Notes: generated by a model not told the origin, from the sequence alone. DNA of 64,000 bases from Chitinophagaceae bacterium IBVUCB1 (GCA_002127285.1 NFUW01000001.1:446057-510056); one strand, 5' to 3'. Positions 17,315 to 25,931 are shown, numbered from the stretch's first letter. Translations and numbers: made by a program.

Positions 17315-17491
17315 ATGACACAGGAAGAAAAAGAACAATTAGCCAGGGAATATTGGGAATCCCGATTTGAGTACCTGGCACAGTTCGAGCCACCGCAGGA
17401 TGATACCATCTACTACTGGAACGACTGTCCTCCTGTAATTGATGAAAAACCAATTCATGATAAACCAAAGTCAAAAAAACGTAACGTATGA
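17315..17491 (+). CDS. small hypothetical protein overlapping the coupling ATPase gene
   Basis: 58 residues from ATG 17315 (MTQEEKEQLAREYWESR); an earlier in-frame start at 17276 is less likely because it lies in a spacer with no ribosome site. Acidic, with a basic tail PKSKKRNV. Its stop overlaps the start of the next gene by 4 bp (ATGA), coupling it to the coupling ATPase. May be an accessory subunit of the transfer machinery; that is inferred from position only. Confidence 0.6.
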   Translation: MTQEEKEQLAREYWESRFEYLAQFEPPQDDTIYYWNDCPPVIDEKPIHDKPKSKKRNV

Positions 17492-19044
17492 CACGTTGGA
17501 ATTTAGATACGGAACTTATAAGATTTGTCGGAGAAACGCCCGATTCCAGCTTTACTATCCGCAATGCTGTGGAAGGCGTGCAAGTCTTCGGCGGGATAGG
17601 CGGAGGAAAAAGCTCGTCCTCCGGCAGGTTACTAGCTCTAAAGTATTTGGCTCATGGTTTTGGTGGGCTGGTACTCACTGTGAAACCTGATGAAAAACAG
17701 GCTTGGCTTGAGTATGCCTCCATGACTAACCGCCTTCATGATATCATTGTTATTGAACCAGGACAAAAGAAATACCTGTTCAATTTCCTGGAATACGAAA
17801 GCAAGGCAAAGTACGGCACTTCATACACTGATAATATCCACCAAGTATTGCGGACAGTTATACGCGCCTCCGAGGAGCAAAGCGAAGGACGCAGTGATGA
17901 TGCTTTCTGGCAAGACTCTATGGATTTGTTCCTGAATAACCTGATAACGCTTTGCCTCTTGGCATACAACAAGGTAACCGTTCAGTTATTGTTTGACATT
18001 GCACAGACAGTACCTAAGAAAACAACAGCAGAATCAACTAAGCCAGAAGAGGAAAAAGAAGAAAATCCCGAAACTCCTGTTATAGAATTAACGCCGTATG
18101 AGAAAGCTATCGAGCGTGCCAATGAAAAGATAAAACAGGCCATGAAAGAATGGAGTGAAAGCCAGCCTGTCGGATACGTGCATTCCCTGACTGAAGAAAA
18201 ATATGAGGATGTATTGGATGAAGCCATACCCGGTTACAGGGAACTCAAAATGCTCGTAAACTTCTTTAAAGATAGCTTTTACAACATAGGCGAAAAGACC
18301 AGGGCGATAATAGAATTCTGCCTTACGTCATTTTTGCAACGCCTCCTGCGTGATCCGATCTATTCCCTATTTGCACAATATACATCCACCGTTACACCTG
18401 AAGACTGCCTGAAAGGTAAAATCATTATCGTTAACCTCCCCGTCAAGACGTTTCACAAAGCCGGAAGGGATGCACAGTTACTTTTTAAGTATATCTGGCA
18501 ACGTGCAATGGAGCAAAGGAATGTAAACGAGAATCAACGTCCTGTATTTCTGTGGGCGGATGAAGCGCAGCATTTTCTGCATGAAGAAGATACCACCTTC
18601 CAGGCGACTGCACGGAGCAGCCGGGTAGCCACCGTGTATTTATCCCAAAACCTGCCGAATTATTTCGCCAGCATGGGCGGTGAAAAATCGTCCCATAAGG
18701 TTAAGAGTTTCCTTGGCACGTTAGCCACGAAAATATTTCATGCGAATTCCGATGCGGATACCAATACCTATGCCAGCGAGTTGATTGGCGAAGCATACCA
18801 AAACGATTATTCAAAGAATGTCAATATGGGAGAAAACTTCAGCATCAGCAAAGGCACTTCCGTGAAGCTGGAGTCTATGGTGCGGAAAGAGGAATTCAGC
18901 AGACTTAAAACGGGTGGGGAGCGCAATGATTATATCTGCGAGGCTTATATCATCATCCAGGGTAAGAAGTTCTGTTCCGGAATGAACTTTCTGAAAGTAG
19001 GCTTTCATCAAAATATCAATCCATACACAAACATAAATTCCTAA
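17488..19044 (+). CDS. TraG/TraD-like conjugative coupling ATPase
   Basis: 518 residues. Walker A-like GGIGGGKSSSSG near residues 34-45, Walker B FLWADEAQHF near 350, and SRVATVYLSQNLPNYFA following it, the arrangement of type IV coupling proteins with a TraM-recognition domain. There is no N-terminal membrane anchor; the membrane protein encoded next (19063) may supply it. Role: brings the relaxase-DNA complex to a secretion channel. The low-complexity acidic insert at residues 172-195 (TTAESTKPEEEKEENPE) is a linker. Belongs with the MobF relaxase downstream. Confidence 0.85.
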   Translation: MTRWNLDTELIRFVGETPDSSFTIRNAVEGVQVFGGIGGGKSSSSGRLLALKYLAHGFGGLVLTVKPDEKQAWLEYASMTNRLHDIIVIEPGQKKYLFNFLEYESKAKYGTSYTDNIHQVLRTVIRASEEQSEGRSDDAFWQDSMDLFLNNLITLCLLAYNKVTVQLLFDIAQTVPKKTTAESTKPEEEKEENPETPVIELTPYEKAIERANEKIKQAMKEWSESQPVGYVHSLTEEKYEDVLDEAIPGYRELKMLVNFFKDSFYNIGEKTRAIIEFCLTSFLQRLLRDPIYSLFAQYTSTVTPEDCLKGKIIIVNLPVKTFHKAGRDAQLLFKYIWQRAMEQRNVNENQRPVFLWADEAQHFLHEEDTTFQATARSSRVATVYLSQNLPNYFASMGGEKSSHKVKSFLGTLATKIFHANSDADTNTYASELIGEAYQNDYSKNVNMGENFSISKGTSVKLESMVRKEEFSRLKTGGERNDYICEAYIIIQGKKFCSGMNFLKVGFHQNINPYTNINS

Positions 19045-19062
19045 CAATTAAAAACAAATAAC

Positions 19063-19827
19063 GTGAAACAAAATCTCTATTACAGGTCTACCTTCAAAAG
19101 GTACAACGTATTCAAAAGCTCCATTCTTGGTTTTGCATGGGCTATGGCATCTTATCCCCGTTTATTACTGGAAGTATTTATCAGGCGGGACTTCGGGCAT
19201 AGGTATTTCAGTCTCTCTTCCTGCATTACCATTTTTGTCATTTTGGCATTTCTGCCAATGGTAAGGCCCGGCTATGGTTTTAGCCTGGACACACTGTATT
19301 ACCTGATTTTTGAGCAGCCGTTATGGTACATCTACCTGATTGTATTTCTCGTGTTTTCGATAAAGAGGCACAAAGAACTGAAAGTAAAACCCGGCCATTA
19401 TGATGCCAAATGGTTTTCCATGTCTACCGGCCTGACCCTTGACTGGTTTTACAAGCTGTCATTTAAAGGCAAGCCATTCAGCAACAGGACGATTGAAATC
19501 TGGCTGGAGCCTGCCCCGTTCTTTTTAGCAGGGCTTATCTTGATACTCCTGCAAAGCAGCCTGGGTATTCTTTTAGTTTTCTGTGCGGTTGCTTATAGTC
19601 TTAGCTACAGTGCGGCATATGCTTCCGGGGATGGTATTATCTGGGACATTATCGACAATAAGCTGATGGTGGAAGCAACTGAAAAATACTATGTCGATGA
19701 CGAAGACACTGAAGGAACTAAAGGTGTCCATTTCTACACGAACAGGCCTGACGACAAGCAACTAGGTAAGACGATTTCAGATGCCCTAAATCAGAAAGAC
19801 GATGACGACACCAGTTATGCGTTCTGA
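19063..19827 (+). CDS. membrane protein of the transfer module
   Basis: 254 residues from a GTG start 18 bp after the coupling ATPase stop. Hydrophobic segments lie near residues 49-68, 83-102, and 150-184 (a long one, probably two helices: FFLAGLILILLQSSLGILLVFCAVAYSLSY), followed by an acidic cytoplasmic tail. The position between a soluble coupling ATPase and the relaxase suggests it anchors the ATPase at the membrane. Family not recognised. Confidence 0.7.
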   Translation: MKQNLYYRSTFKRYNVFKSSILGFAWAMASYPRLLLEVFIRRDFGHRYFSLSSCITIFVILAFLPMVRPGYGFSLDTLYYLIFEQPLWYIYLIVFLVFSIKRHKELKVKPGHYDAKWFSMSTGLTLDWFYKLSFKGKPFSNRTIEIWLEPAPFFLAGLILILLQSSLGILLVFCAVAYSLSYSAAYASGDGIIWDIIDNKLMVEATEKYYVDDEDTEGTKGVHFYTNRPDDKQLGKTISDALNQKDDDDTSYAF

Positions 19828-19850
19828 CCTAAGTACATTCTTACGGGAAG

Positions 19851-19964
19851 ATGTCTGACAAAAAAAACAAAAAATCACACTATGAAAACAAGCAGGAAAC
19901 AGCCCCTTACCCTTCACCCGCACAGCCCCTAAAAAACCCGAACATGAAAACAAAAAACCTATAG
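19851..19964 (+). CDS. possible 37-residue Lys/Pro-rich peptide
   Basis: An ATG-to-TAG frame in the 225-bp gap before the relaxase, beginning MSDKKNKKSHYENKQE and followed by a Pro-rich part. GGGAAG lies directly before the ATG, too close for a good ribosome site. May be real or chance; the gap could instead hold the origin of transfer, for which I see no clear inverted repeat. Confidence 0.2.
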   Translation: MSDKKNKKSHYENKQETAPYPSPAQPLKNPNMKTKNL

Positions 19965-20052
19965 ACCCTTTCTTTTTTAACTGACCCACTTTGTCACCTG
20001 ATCCAAAAGAAAAAATGCAAAACACATTTTAAACCACCTAAAACCTCCATCC

Positions 20053-22800
20053 ATGATACGGATGATAATGTCAACATCAGCAGCGTCCGCGAAGTCTTAC
20101 TTCACGGACGCGCTGATTAAATCAGATTACTATATCAACGACCAGGAACTCAAAGGAGTATTCGGAGGCAGGTTAGCCGAGCGGTTAGGTATCAGGGGGG
20201 ATGTTGACAAAAACAGTTTCTTTAATCTCTGCGAAAATATCAACCCGAACACAGGCAATCCCCTCACCCCGAAAACAAAAGAAGAAAGGACGGTAGGGTA
20301 CGATATCAATTTCCATTGCCCGAAATCAGTTTCCATTGTCCATGCACTGTCCGGTGACGACCATATCCTTAAAGCATTCTCGGGCAGCGTTAAAGAAACC
20401 ATGCAGCTCTTAGAAAAAGATGCGTTTACAAGGGTACGAGTGGGTGGGGCAGACCATGACAGGGTGACAGGTGAATTGATATGGACGGAGTTCATCCACC
20501 AGACGGCAAGGCCGGCAGGTGAACATCATCCCGACCCTCATCTTCATGCGCACTGTTTTACGTTTAACGCTACGTATGATGCCGCCGAGGATAAAATCAA
20601 AGCAGGGCAATTCAGGGAAATAAAACGCGCCATGCCTTTTTATCAAAGTTACTTTCATAAGGTGCTATCTGATAAGCTTATGGATTTGGGCTATGAAATC
20701 GAAAGGACGAAAAACTCTTTTGAACTTTCCGGTGTGCCATCAAAAGCCGTTGAATTATTCTCAAAGCGGACAAATGAGATCGGGCAGGTCGCCAAAGAAA
20801 AAGGCATCACCGATGCGAAGGAACTGGACAAGCTGGGCGCAAAGACCCGCAACAGGAAACAGAAACACCTGTCCATGTCGGAACTGAAATTACAGTGGCG
20901 CAAACAGATTACGGATGCAGGGATTCGCCCTGAACCCTCTAAACCTGTTATCCGCTACGGATACAGTGAGGCAAAGAACCTTGTTACGCCGGATAAATGT
21001 GTCACACACAGCCTGCAACATAGTTTTGAACGTGCCTCGGTTGTACCGGAAAGGGTTATCCTGGAGGCGGCGTTGAAACAAGGTATCGGGAGCCGCTTTG
21101 CAAAAGCTGATGCTATCGTGGGAGCTGTAAAGGCAAACCAGTTTATTATCAAAGTCACTGATGGGGGGATTTCAAAATGCACGACAAAGGAAGTGCTTGA
21201 AGAAGAAAAACGCATGGTCAAACTGGCAAGGCGTGGCCTTGATGCCGTTACACCTATGTACAAAGAATGTCCAAAGCTGCAACTGGACGGACAACAGAAA
21301 GAAGCAGTGTCTTTCCTTTTAACCAGCAGTAACAGGGTTAATATTGTAAGGGGTGGCGCAGGAACGGGTAAAACAACCTTGATGCAGGAAGCGGTTAAGC
21401 ATATCCGCAAGACAGGCAAAGAAGTGTTTACCGTTGCTCCTACTTCTGAAGCGTCCAGGGGCGTTTTAAGAAACGAAGGTTTTGGCAATGCGGAAACAGT
21501 TGCATCTCTATTGCTGAACAAAAAAGAACATGACAAGCTGAAACATAATATCATCTGGGTGGATGAAGCGGGATTGCTTGGCACAAAAGATATGCGGGCC
21601 TTACTGGAGCTTGCTGAACAGCAAAAGGCGCGTTTGATTTTAAGCGGCGATACCCGGCAACATGCGAGTGTGGTCAGAGGCGATGCTCTGCGTATCCTAA
21701 ATACCGTTGCGAAAATCCCTGTGGCAGAAGTCAGTAAAATCTACCGCCAGAAAAAACATCATTACAGGACTGCGGTGGAGCATATTGCCAAAGGGGAAAT
21801 TGAAGCAGGTTTCAAGCAACTGGACAGCATAGGGTATATCCGAAAAATGGACGACCTGAACCCTTACCAGGAACTGGTCAAAGACTATGTGCAATCCCTG
21901 AAGATAGGCAAAAAATCCCTCGTGATCGCCCCGACCCATAAGGAAGGCGAAGCAGTTACAAAGCAAATACGCCAGTCGTTGCGCGCGGAAAAAATAATTG
22001 GACAAAAAGAACGACAGGTTACAAGGCTTGTAAACCTGAACCTCACCGAGGCGCAACGTGCCGATTGGCGCAACTTCAAGAAAGGACAGGTTGTGCAATT
22101 CAGCCAGAAAGCGACAAGGGAACTCACCAGGGGCAGTAAATGGTTGATCGCAGGGGTGACGGAAAACTATGTCAGCCTGAAGGGTAAAAACGGTATGACG
22201 GCATCCCTCCCCCTTAACAGGTCAAAACAATATGATGTCTATGAAATGCAGCCGCTCGCTATTTCAAATGGTGACACGCTTCGCATCACACGTAACGGTA
22301 TCGATGAAAAAAGAAATGACCTGTACAACGGCCAGGTGCTTGAAGTGGTGCATATCGATAAAAAGGGAAAGATTGAACTACGTAACAAGGCCAGTAAATG
22401 CACCTATACGCTTTCTCCAACCTTTGGCCATATGACCCATGCCCATTGCATGACCTCCCATGCATCACAAGGCAAAACATTAGACAGAGTATTCGTAGCC
22501 CAACCAACGGCCACATTTGAAGCGACCAACGACAAGCAATTTTATGTGTCGGCCTCGAGGGCAAAGGAACAAGTCACGTTTTACACCGATGACAAAGAAG
22601 GGTTACTGAAACACGCAGCAAGGGTGAGTGAACGGCAATCCGCTATTGAGTTATCAGTGCAGCATGATTTGCATAAAGATGCCATTGAACGACTGTTACG
22701 CAGCGAAGTCAATAAAGACAAAAAGCAGCAAAAGCAATTAGACAAACAACCGACCCGCAGGGCAAGGTTTGAAGACAGGGATTATGAGCCAAGACCTTAG
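20053..22800 (+). CDS. MobF-family relaxase-helicase
   Basis: 915 residues. N-terminal TrwC/TraI relaxase domain: tyrosines in SAKSYFTDALIKSDYY (residues 13-28) and the metal-binding three-His motif HPDPHLHAHCF near 170. C-terminal superfamily 1 helicase: Walker A GGAGTGKTT near residue 435, WVDEAGLLG, LSGDTRQHASV, and HASQGKTLDRVFVA near 805. It nicks DNA at the origin of transfer, binds the 5' end and unwinds the strand. MobF is much less usual in Bacteroidota elements than MobP/MobB. Alternative starts at 20062 and 20068 exist; the TTAAACC-rich leader has no strong ribosome site to decide. Confidence 0.93.
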   Translation: MIRMIMSTSAASAKSYFTDALIKSDYYINDQELKGVFGGRLAERLGIRGDVDKNSFFNLCENINPNTGNPLTPKTKEERTVGYDINFHCPKSVSIVHALSGDDHILKAFSGSVKETMQLLEKDAFTRVRVGGADHDRVTGELIWTEFIHQTARPAGEHHPDPHLHAHCFTFNATYDAAEDKIKAGQFREIKRAMPFYQSYFHKVLSDKLMDLGYEIERTKNSFELSGVPSKAVELFSKRTNEIGQVAKEKGITDAKELDKLGAKTRNRKQKHLSMSELKLQWRKQITDAGIRPEPSKPVIRYGYSEAKNLVTPDKCVTHSLQHSFERASVVPERVILEAALKQGIGSRFAKADAIVGAVKANQFIIKVTDGGISKCTTKEVLEEEKRMVKLARRGLDAVTPMYKECPKLQLDGQQKEAVSFLLTSSNRVNIVRGGAGTGKTTLMQEAVKHIRKTGKEVFTVAPTSEASRGVLRNEGFGNAETVASLLLNKKEHDKLKHNIIWVDEAGLLGTKDMRALLELAEQQKARLILSGDTRQHASVVRGDALRILNTVAKIPVAEVSKIYRQKKHHYRTAVEHIAKGEIEAGFKQLDSIGYIRKMDDLNPYQELVKDYVQSLKIGKKSLVIAPTHKEGEAVTKQIRQSLRAEKIIGQKERQVTRLVNLNLTEAQRADWRNFKKGQVVQFSQKATRELTRGSKWLIAGVTENYVSLKGKNGMTASLPLNRSKQYDVYEMQPLAISNGDTLRITRNGIDEKRNDLYNGQVLEVVHIDKKGKIELRNKASKCTYTLSPTFGHMTHAHCMTSHASQGKTLDRVFVAQPTATFEATNDKQFYVSASRAKEQVTFYTDDKEGLLKHAARVSERQSAIELSVQHDLHKDAIERLLRSEVNKDKKQQKQLDKQPTRRARFEDRDYEPRP

Positions 22801-23170
22801 AAGCAAACTCGACCGGATGCTGGAGAATGACCCTTCTCCCTCATCCAAATCCCCTGCGCAGGGACAGGATAATTATCCTGATGCAGGTTATGCAAGGAAC
22901 CTGTGCTTTATCCTGCCCGGTGAAAGCAGGGTGTTTTTCGGGTATGGTTATATCGTAAGCTGTACCTATGACCCCGAGGCCAATACTATCAAGGTAGCTT
23001 TCACCACGCATACGGTGACCATTGCAGGACACAATTTACTTTCGTTGTTTGAGCAACTCATGAACCAGACGGCGAGGATTATCGCCACCTCTGACGAACG
23101 GTATAATTCGCTGAATAAAACGCAGTGCCTAATCAATAACATCACGATTACAGAGAACCAGCCAGGGTAA
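22784..23170 (+). CDS. hypothetical protein overlapping the relaxase gene
   Basis: 128 residues from ATG 22784 (MSQDLRSKLDRMLEN), overlapping the relaxase end by 17 bp in another frame; a start at 22769 is also possible. The N-terminal 30 residues are a polar linker; the rest is a small alpha/beta fold (VFFGYGYIVSCTYDPEANTIKVAFTTHTVTIAGHNLLSLFEQL) that I associate with the minor DUFs that accompany relaxases. Ends at the strong bidirectional terminator 23172-23201, closing the transfer operon. Confidence 0.65.
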   Translation: MSQDLRSKLDRMLENDPSPSSKSPAQGQDNYPDAGYARNLCFILPGESRVFFGYGYIVSCTYDPEANTIKVAFTTHTVTIAGHNLLSLFEQLMNQTARIIATSDERYNSLNKTQCLINNITITENQPG

Positions 23171-23171
23171 A

Positions 23172-23201
23172 AAAGTCCCTGTATTTTCATACAGGGACTT
23201 T
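23172..23201. terminator. bidirectional terminator
   Basis: A perfect 12-bp stem (AAAGTCCCTGTA with its complement) and a 6-nt loop, with A-rich and T-rich flanks on both sides. It serves the transfer operon on the plus strand and the DUF2958 gene on the minus strand. Confidence 0.88.
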
Positions 23202-23205
23202 ATAC

Positions 23206-23613
23206 TTAAGGTTTTGGCTTGTTACGTTTACGCTGGATTATTGACTGAAATGCTTTATTCAAACTCATTTCGTCACGGGTAATCTGCCCTTCCAATTTTG
23301 CCGCCTCCGCATAGATGCTCATCGGATAAGTGCCGACAAAAAATGGATTGCTTAAAACAGAAAATCCGAATGGCCCGACCTTGATTGATTGTAACTCTTC
23401 AAGATCAACGGACCCGAGTTCCGGGAATCCCATGCCGAGATCGCATAAACCGAAAGCGATATTCGGGTTTTCAGGGTCGAGTTCAGAAATCAGCCATTCG
23501 CATTTTGTATACGGCAAGTGCAAATGAATAATTGGTGGATGATCTTTATCCCTGTTCTCCGGCTTGCCGTTTTCCAGCAGCTTTTGATATTGTTGTTCGG
23601 TAAAGAGTGTCAT
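23206..23613 (-). CDS. DUF2958 domain protein
   Basis: 135 residues. The family signature is clear: LLENGKPENRDKDHPPIIHLHLP, CEWLISELDPENPNIAFGLCDLGMGFPELGSVDLEEL. DUF2958 proteins are small passengers of plasmids and integrative elements, usually near antirestriction or partition genes; function unknown. The start ATG follows AAAGGA, which is the 3' strand of the outermost helix of the leader 23617-23802, so translation is probably controlled by that structure. Confidence 0.87.
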   Translation of the reverse strand: MTLFTEQQYQKLLENGKPENRDKDHPPIIHLHLPYTKCEWLISELDPENPNIAFGLCDLGMGFPELGSVDLEELQSIKVGPFGFSVLSNPFFVGTYPMSIYAEAAKLEGQITRDEMSLNKAFQSIIQRKRNKPKP

Positions 23614-23616
23614 TGT

Positions 23617-23802
23617 TTTTTCCTTTCATAAGGTTGATGGTTACAAGTGTGAACCAACTGCGGGGCTGAAGCGAATGAACAAGCTGTATTTTGGTTGGGC
23701 GGGTGAATGCCGCAGGCAGAGGGAAAATACTGCTTAGTGAAATGAGTGCACGCAGTTAACACTTGTAGCCAACCATCAACCCTTCCTGACCGAAAGGAAA
23801 AA
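23617..23802 (-). ncRNA. structured 5' leader A, masks the ribosome site of the DUF2958 gene
   Basis: Nested helices (plus-strand positions): 23619-23627 with 23792-23800, 23632-23642 with 23771-23781, 23643-23650 with 23759-23766, 23656-23662 with 23751-23757, then an inner helix (agctgtatttt with aaaatactgct, one mismatch) and a small apical hairpin. The outermost 3' strand contains the AAAGGA ribosome site. The same helices recur, with compensating changes, in the leader of ArdC at 24807-24996. This fills the 270-bp gap before the gene. Confidence 0.7.
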
Positions 23803-23883
23803 TTGGTGACACAGCATAGGGGAACAACTATCATCACAGCAGCAAAAAAAAGAGGATTGGATAGACCAACCCTCCTTCTTGCG

Positions 23884-24801
23884 TTACATTGACGGTTGCA
23901 GTGATTTCAGGTACTCAACGGCACGGGATGCAGCATTCGCTGACGCAGCGACAAGGTATTTATTGCTCTTGAGTGCCTGCATCCAATGGCCGATATAATC
24001 AGCATGGTCTTTACGGGGTTCACGGCTTATATTAAGTTCCGCGCAAAGAAAGCTGGCACCGAATTCCGCGACAAGTTCTTCGGCTGCATAGGCTTTGTCA
24101 CCGAAGCGTTTTCCGAATTCACGGTTGAGGCGCTTTTCATGGCCAACCCAATGTACCAACTCATGGCACAGGGTGCTGTGATAATTTTCGGTGGCGGAAC
24201 TATGAACTGTATCGATAAACAAGGAAGGTTTAGGCATCAGGATTTTATCTTCAGCAGGTATGTAACAAGCTTTCGACCCTTTGTGTTTGATTACGGCTTT
24301 GGTATTGGCGACAAATGCTTCCACCTGTTCCAGGCGCTGGGCAAGCGGTTCTAGCGGTTCTGCAACGGCTTCTTCCGGTTGATAGCTTGCCAACTGGCAT
24401 TTGTTGAATACCACGTAGGATTTTACGAAAGGCACTTTCTTTAGCTCGCCGCTTTCATCTTCCTTTTCGATGAAATCATAATATAATACCATCGTGCCTT
24501 TCTGCCCTTTGGAAATCTGCTCACCTTTCGATTGCCACTGCCGAAAGCTGCCCCAGACATTAGAGGAAAATTCCTGTTCGTGGGCTGCGCCCCAAAGCAA
24601 CAAGGTATTGATACCGTTGTAAGGCTTACCGCTTACCAGGTTTCGTGGCATTCGGAAGGATGTGTCGGACGACTTCCAGGGTTTTACCCAAGGAGTGATA
24701 CCGTTCTCAAGATATTTAAGGATGGTATCGGTGACGCGTTGATGAACATCGGTTTTTGCATTGTCAATGACGGCAGGGATAGTTTCAGAGATATGTTTCA
24801 T
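23884..24801 (-). CDS. ardC: ArdC-like antirestriction / ssDNA-binding metalloprotease
   Basis: 305 residues from ATG 24801; an upstream in-frame start at 24867 would run through the RNA leader and is rejected. N-terminal ArdC_N ssDNA-binding region (DTILKYLENGITPWVKPWKSS, then YNGINTLLLWGAA) and a C-terminal zincin domain with HELVHWVGHEKRL (HExxH, near residue 225) and AAEELVAEFGASFL. ArdC proteins protect incoming single-stranded element DNA from restriction in the new host. This fits a mobilised element with a MobF relaxase. Its ribosome site GAAAGG is buried in leader B. Confidence 0.92.
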   Translation of the reverse strand: MKHISETIPAVIDNAKTDVHQRVTDTILKYLENGITPWVKPWKSSDTSFRMPRNLVSGKPYNGINTLLLWGAAHEQEFSSNVWGSFRQWQSKGEQISKGQKGTMVLYYDFIEKEDESGELKKVPFVKSYVVFNKCQLASYQPEEAVAEPLEPLAQRLEQVEAFVANTKAVIKHKGSKACYIPAEDKILMPKPSLFIDTVHSSATENYHSTLCHELVHWVGHEKRLNREFGKRFGDKAYAAEELVAEFGASFLCAELNISREPRKDHADYIGHWMQALKSNKYLVAASANAASRAVEYLKSLQPSM

Positions 24802-24806
24802 GGCAG

Positions 24807-24996
24807 TTGCCTTTCTGTTTAGGTTAATGGTTACAGGTGATGGCACAACCGAAGGACTAGTGACCAAACCGGCTGTTATTTTGTTTCGCGATGAATCACG
24901 CTGAAAGCGTGAGAGGAAAATAATAGTTGGTGACGGGAGCGGCTTCGGTTAATCACCTGTACTGAAACCATTGACCGTCACTTAACTGAAAGGCAA
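24807..24996 (-). ncRNA. structured 5' leader B, masks the ribosome site of ardC
   Basis: Helices (plus-strand positions): 24807-24815 with 24988-24996, 24822-24832 with 24966-24976 (one mismatch), 24833-24841 with 24952-24960, 24847-24854 with 24943-24950, then CTGTTATTTT with AAAATAATAG and an apical hairpin CACGCT-GAA-AGCGTG. The layout is that of leader A. Paired changes keep the helices: outer helix TTTCC/GGAAA in A against TTGCC/GGCAA in B; third helix ACAAGTG against ACAGGTG with matching partners. Its 5' end overlaps the methyltransferase stop. Confidence 0.7.
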
Positions 24997-25916
24997 TTTC
25001 CATGCTCACGCTCATACTGTTCTATTGTTTTGAACAACTGCAAGGCGATTTCCGGCACGATGGCGTTGCCGAACATCCTGATCGATTGGGACACCCATTT
25101 TGGAAGGGTAATACCGTCCAGTCGGGCGGGAACCCCATCATCTCCCCCACAAAGCGGGGGTTGAGTCGGCCAGTCCTGCCAACGATATCCTGTATCCTTG
25201 AAGCGAGGTCGTCTCCGCGCCAGTTTTCCGTTTTCCGTTTGTGGTTGCTGTCGCTGGCAATGGGTGTTGGTAACAGCTTGTGGCGGTTGTACAGCACATA
25301 GGCCGTGAGTTTGCTGGTGTTGTCGGGTGTTTCGTCCGCGCGAAGCCTTGCCGAGAATCCCGGTGCGTTCCCATCGAAGGCTGTCGGTGTCGGGAGCAAC
25401 TTGCGTATTCCCCACGGCGGCAGGTTCAAATAGTCGTCCGACAATCCAGACCCTGTACCTTTGGTGCGGGGCGTTGACACCTGAAGCTGGCAATACATAC
25501 GATGCGACTTCGTAGCCTTCAGCTTCCAGGTCAGATTGCACCGTGTCGAAGACCAGTCCCTCGTTCCAATTAAGCAGGCCGTAAACATTTTCGCAAACAA
25601 CCCATCGGGGTTTGATTTGTTGAATAACGCGATACATTGCAGGCCAGAGATAACGGTCATCTGCCGTGCCTGCGCGCTTCCCGGCAGCACTAAAGGGCTG
25701 GCAGGGGAAGCCGCCCGTGAGGATGTCGATTTTTCCTTTGTAGGGTGTGGCATCAAAATCTCCGATGTCGTGGTAACAGGCCGCATCAGGCCAGTAATGT
25801 TGCAGGATGGTTTGGCAGAACATATCTTTTTCGCAATGGAATATGTTCTTCCATCCCATTTTTTCAGCAGCGAGGTCAAAGCCCCCGCCACCGGAAAACA
25901 AGCTTCCGTGTCTCAA
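24978..25916 (-). CDS. C5-cytosine DNA methyltransferase
   Basis: 312 residues. Motif I SLFSGGGGFDLAAEKMGW (3-20), motif IV GGFPCQPFSAAGKR with the catalytic Cys near 71, motif VI ENV (near 116), motif VIII QRYRVWIVG (near 153), and a C-terminal motif IX/X region KWVSQSIRMFGNAIVPEIAL. The target-recognition stretch, residues 165-250, is unusually Gln/Thr/Arg-rich (RQHQQTHGLCAVQPPQ), and the same DNA carries a long open frame that also looks coding. A lone element-borne methyltransferase, probably for evading host restriction. In one transcript with the primase-like gene upstream and ardC downstream. Confidence 0.92.
   Translation of the reverse strand: MRHGSLFSGGGGFDLAAEKMGWKNIFHCEKDMFCQTILQHYWPDAACYHDIGDFDATPYKGKIDILTGGFPCQPFSAAGKRAGTADDRYLWPAMYRVIQQIKPRWVVCENVYGLLNWNEGLVFDTVQSDLEAEGYEVASYVLPASGVNAPHQRYRVWIVGRLFEPAAVGNTQVAPDTDSLRWERTGILGKASRGRNTRQHQQTHGLCAVQPPQAVTNTHCQRQQPQTENGKLARRRPRFKDTGYRWQDWPTQPPLCGGDDGVPARLDGITLPKWVSQSIRMFGNAIVPEIALQLFKTIEQYEREHGNCLSVK
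25022..25891 (-). other. long second reading frame inside the methyltransferase gene, possibly coding
   Basis: An 870-bp frame (+1 relative to the methyltransferase) with a protein-like pattern: DWSSTRCNLTWKLKA, the repeats LLPTPTAFDG and LLPTPIASDS, and GRLNPRFVGEMMGFPPDW. From memory, the LPTP...D repeats followed by LNPxFVxxMMGFPxxW occur in proteins found beside C5 methyltransferases of Bacteroidota elements. Either the region codes in two frames or database copies are themselves shifted readings. Unproven. Confidence 0.35.
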
Positions 25917-25931
25917 TTGATGTCCTTTCGG

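Noticed and set aside
20955-21584. 209-residue open frame antisense to the relaxase
   Set aside because: Overlaps the intact helicase motifs; no protein-like pattern.
24802-24867. N-terminal extension of ArdC by 22 residues
   Set aside because: Would run through the structured leader; the ATG at 24801 has GAAAGG in front and matches the family start.
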